The position numbers and the translations under genes were made by a program. From Clostridiales bacterium (lineage in GTDB: Bacteria > Bacillota > Limnochordia > Darwinibacteriales > B1SED10-159), in the NCBI GenBank assembly GCA_003551965.1, contig PUOC01000199.1:1-41408 (forward strand): a DNA stretch of 41,408 nt. Direction: 5' to 3'. Under the pieces are notes generated by a model, which made no database searches, was not told the DNA's origin, and was given only the letters and a program-made list of their open reading frames with translations. This document shows positions 41,197 through 41,408 of this stretch, in pieces (position 1 is the stretch's first letter; every line of letters begins with the position of its first letter).

Positions 41197-41408
41197 ATGA
41201 CCAATCAAAAAGCATTAATTTTTTTCTTTTTTTCTTACTGGCATCACGAATGGCCGCTTCTGAGGCCAAGCAAACCATGCCTGAACTTCTGGAAGAAACC
41301 ATACTGAAACTTATGGACGTGTATGATATTCCCGGCGTTAGTGTTGCATTGGTCTCTGGTGGTGAGTTGGTATGGAATCAAGGCTTTGGCTGGGCTGACA
41401 GTGAAGAG
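41197..41408 (+). CDS. beta-lactamase-family serine hydrolase, 5' part with an apparent -1 frameshift (3' partial)
   Basis: ATG at 41197 follows AGGAG. Read in frame it gives MTNQKALIFFFFSYWHH and soon stops. A one-base backward shift at T_TTT_TTC (about 41220-41226) instead yields MTNQKALIFF-LFFLLASRMAASEAK, a good signal peptide, continuing into MPELLEETILKLMDVYDIPG and VSVALVSGGELVWNQGFGWAD, the start of a beta-lactamase / penicillin-binding-like (class C, PF00144) domain. The window ends before the SxxK motif. Internal ATGs at 41250 or 41277 could give an unexported product. Two T7 runs flank a C here. Confidence 0.7.

Noticed and set aside
1-41408. CRISPR array, IS element or prophage
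   Set aside because: No regularly spaced repeats, no transposase or phage structural proteins and no flanking inverted repeats with target duplications were seen.

Overview
The window (about 41.4 kb, GC-rich) looks like a chromosomal segment of an anaerobic or microaerophilic bacterium, most likely a Bacillota-type lineage (Limnochordia-like is my guess). Reasons: nearly every gene has a strong AGGAGG-type ribosome binding site, GTG and TTG starts are frequent, promoters are sigma-A-like, secreted proteins and lipoproteins occur without outer-membrane genes, and there is a rubrerythrin-like protein and an Rnf/Nqr-type membrane complex. The taxonomy is inference. No phage, IS element or CRISPR array was seen.

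Layout. 0-2.3 kb: end of an M14 carboxypeptidase with a C-terminal AMIN-like domain and an unknown exported protein. 2.7-5.9 kb (minus): FMN reductase, CPBP membrane protease and an SLC45-like MFS transporter preceded by an 11-codon leader ORF. 6.7-8.9 kb (minus): an exported protein and a fasciclin-domain protein under a Fur-like box. 9.3-14.6 kb (plus): two tandem exported LamG proteins of equal length, a Nei/Fpg-type DNA glycosylase and a cytoplasmic sialidase-like protein fused to LamG. 14.9-20.7 kb (minus): a GyrI-like protein, a rubrerythrin-like protein, a conserved hypothetical and a five-gene nqrBCDEF-like operon lacking nqrA, rnfB and rnfC.

21.0-26.4 kb: two convergent sugar/sugar-acid operons (SDR, TIM-barrel isomerase, hydroxyacid dehydrogenase on plus; IlvD/Edd dehydratase and DapA-type aldolase on minus) sharing a bidirectional terminator. 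26.7-29.5 kb (minus): an AarF/UbiB kinase-like protein and a CrtI-like desaturase behind a strong promoter whose -35 box lies in a palindrome. 30.4 kb: a ThuA-like protein. 32.3-35.2 kb: an 802-residue PEGA lipoprotein with a caspase-like His/Cys core and a jelly-roll C-terminus, followed by a small Cys-containing exported protein. 35.5-41.4 kb: MFS transporter, tRNA-Lys(CTT), GH29 alpha-L-fucosidase, a GNAT-phosphotransferase pair, and the start of a beta-lactamase-family serine hydrolase whose signal peptide is separated from the enzyme by a frameshift in a T-rich tract.

The most notable candidates for something new are the caspase-like lipoprotein with its small partner, the minimal Nqr/Rnf hybrid operon, and the kinase/desaturase pair. 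All coordinates, motifs and starts come from reading the sequence by eye; no database search was possible.
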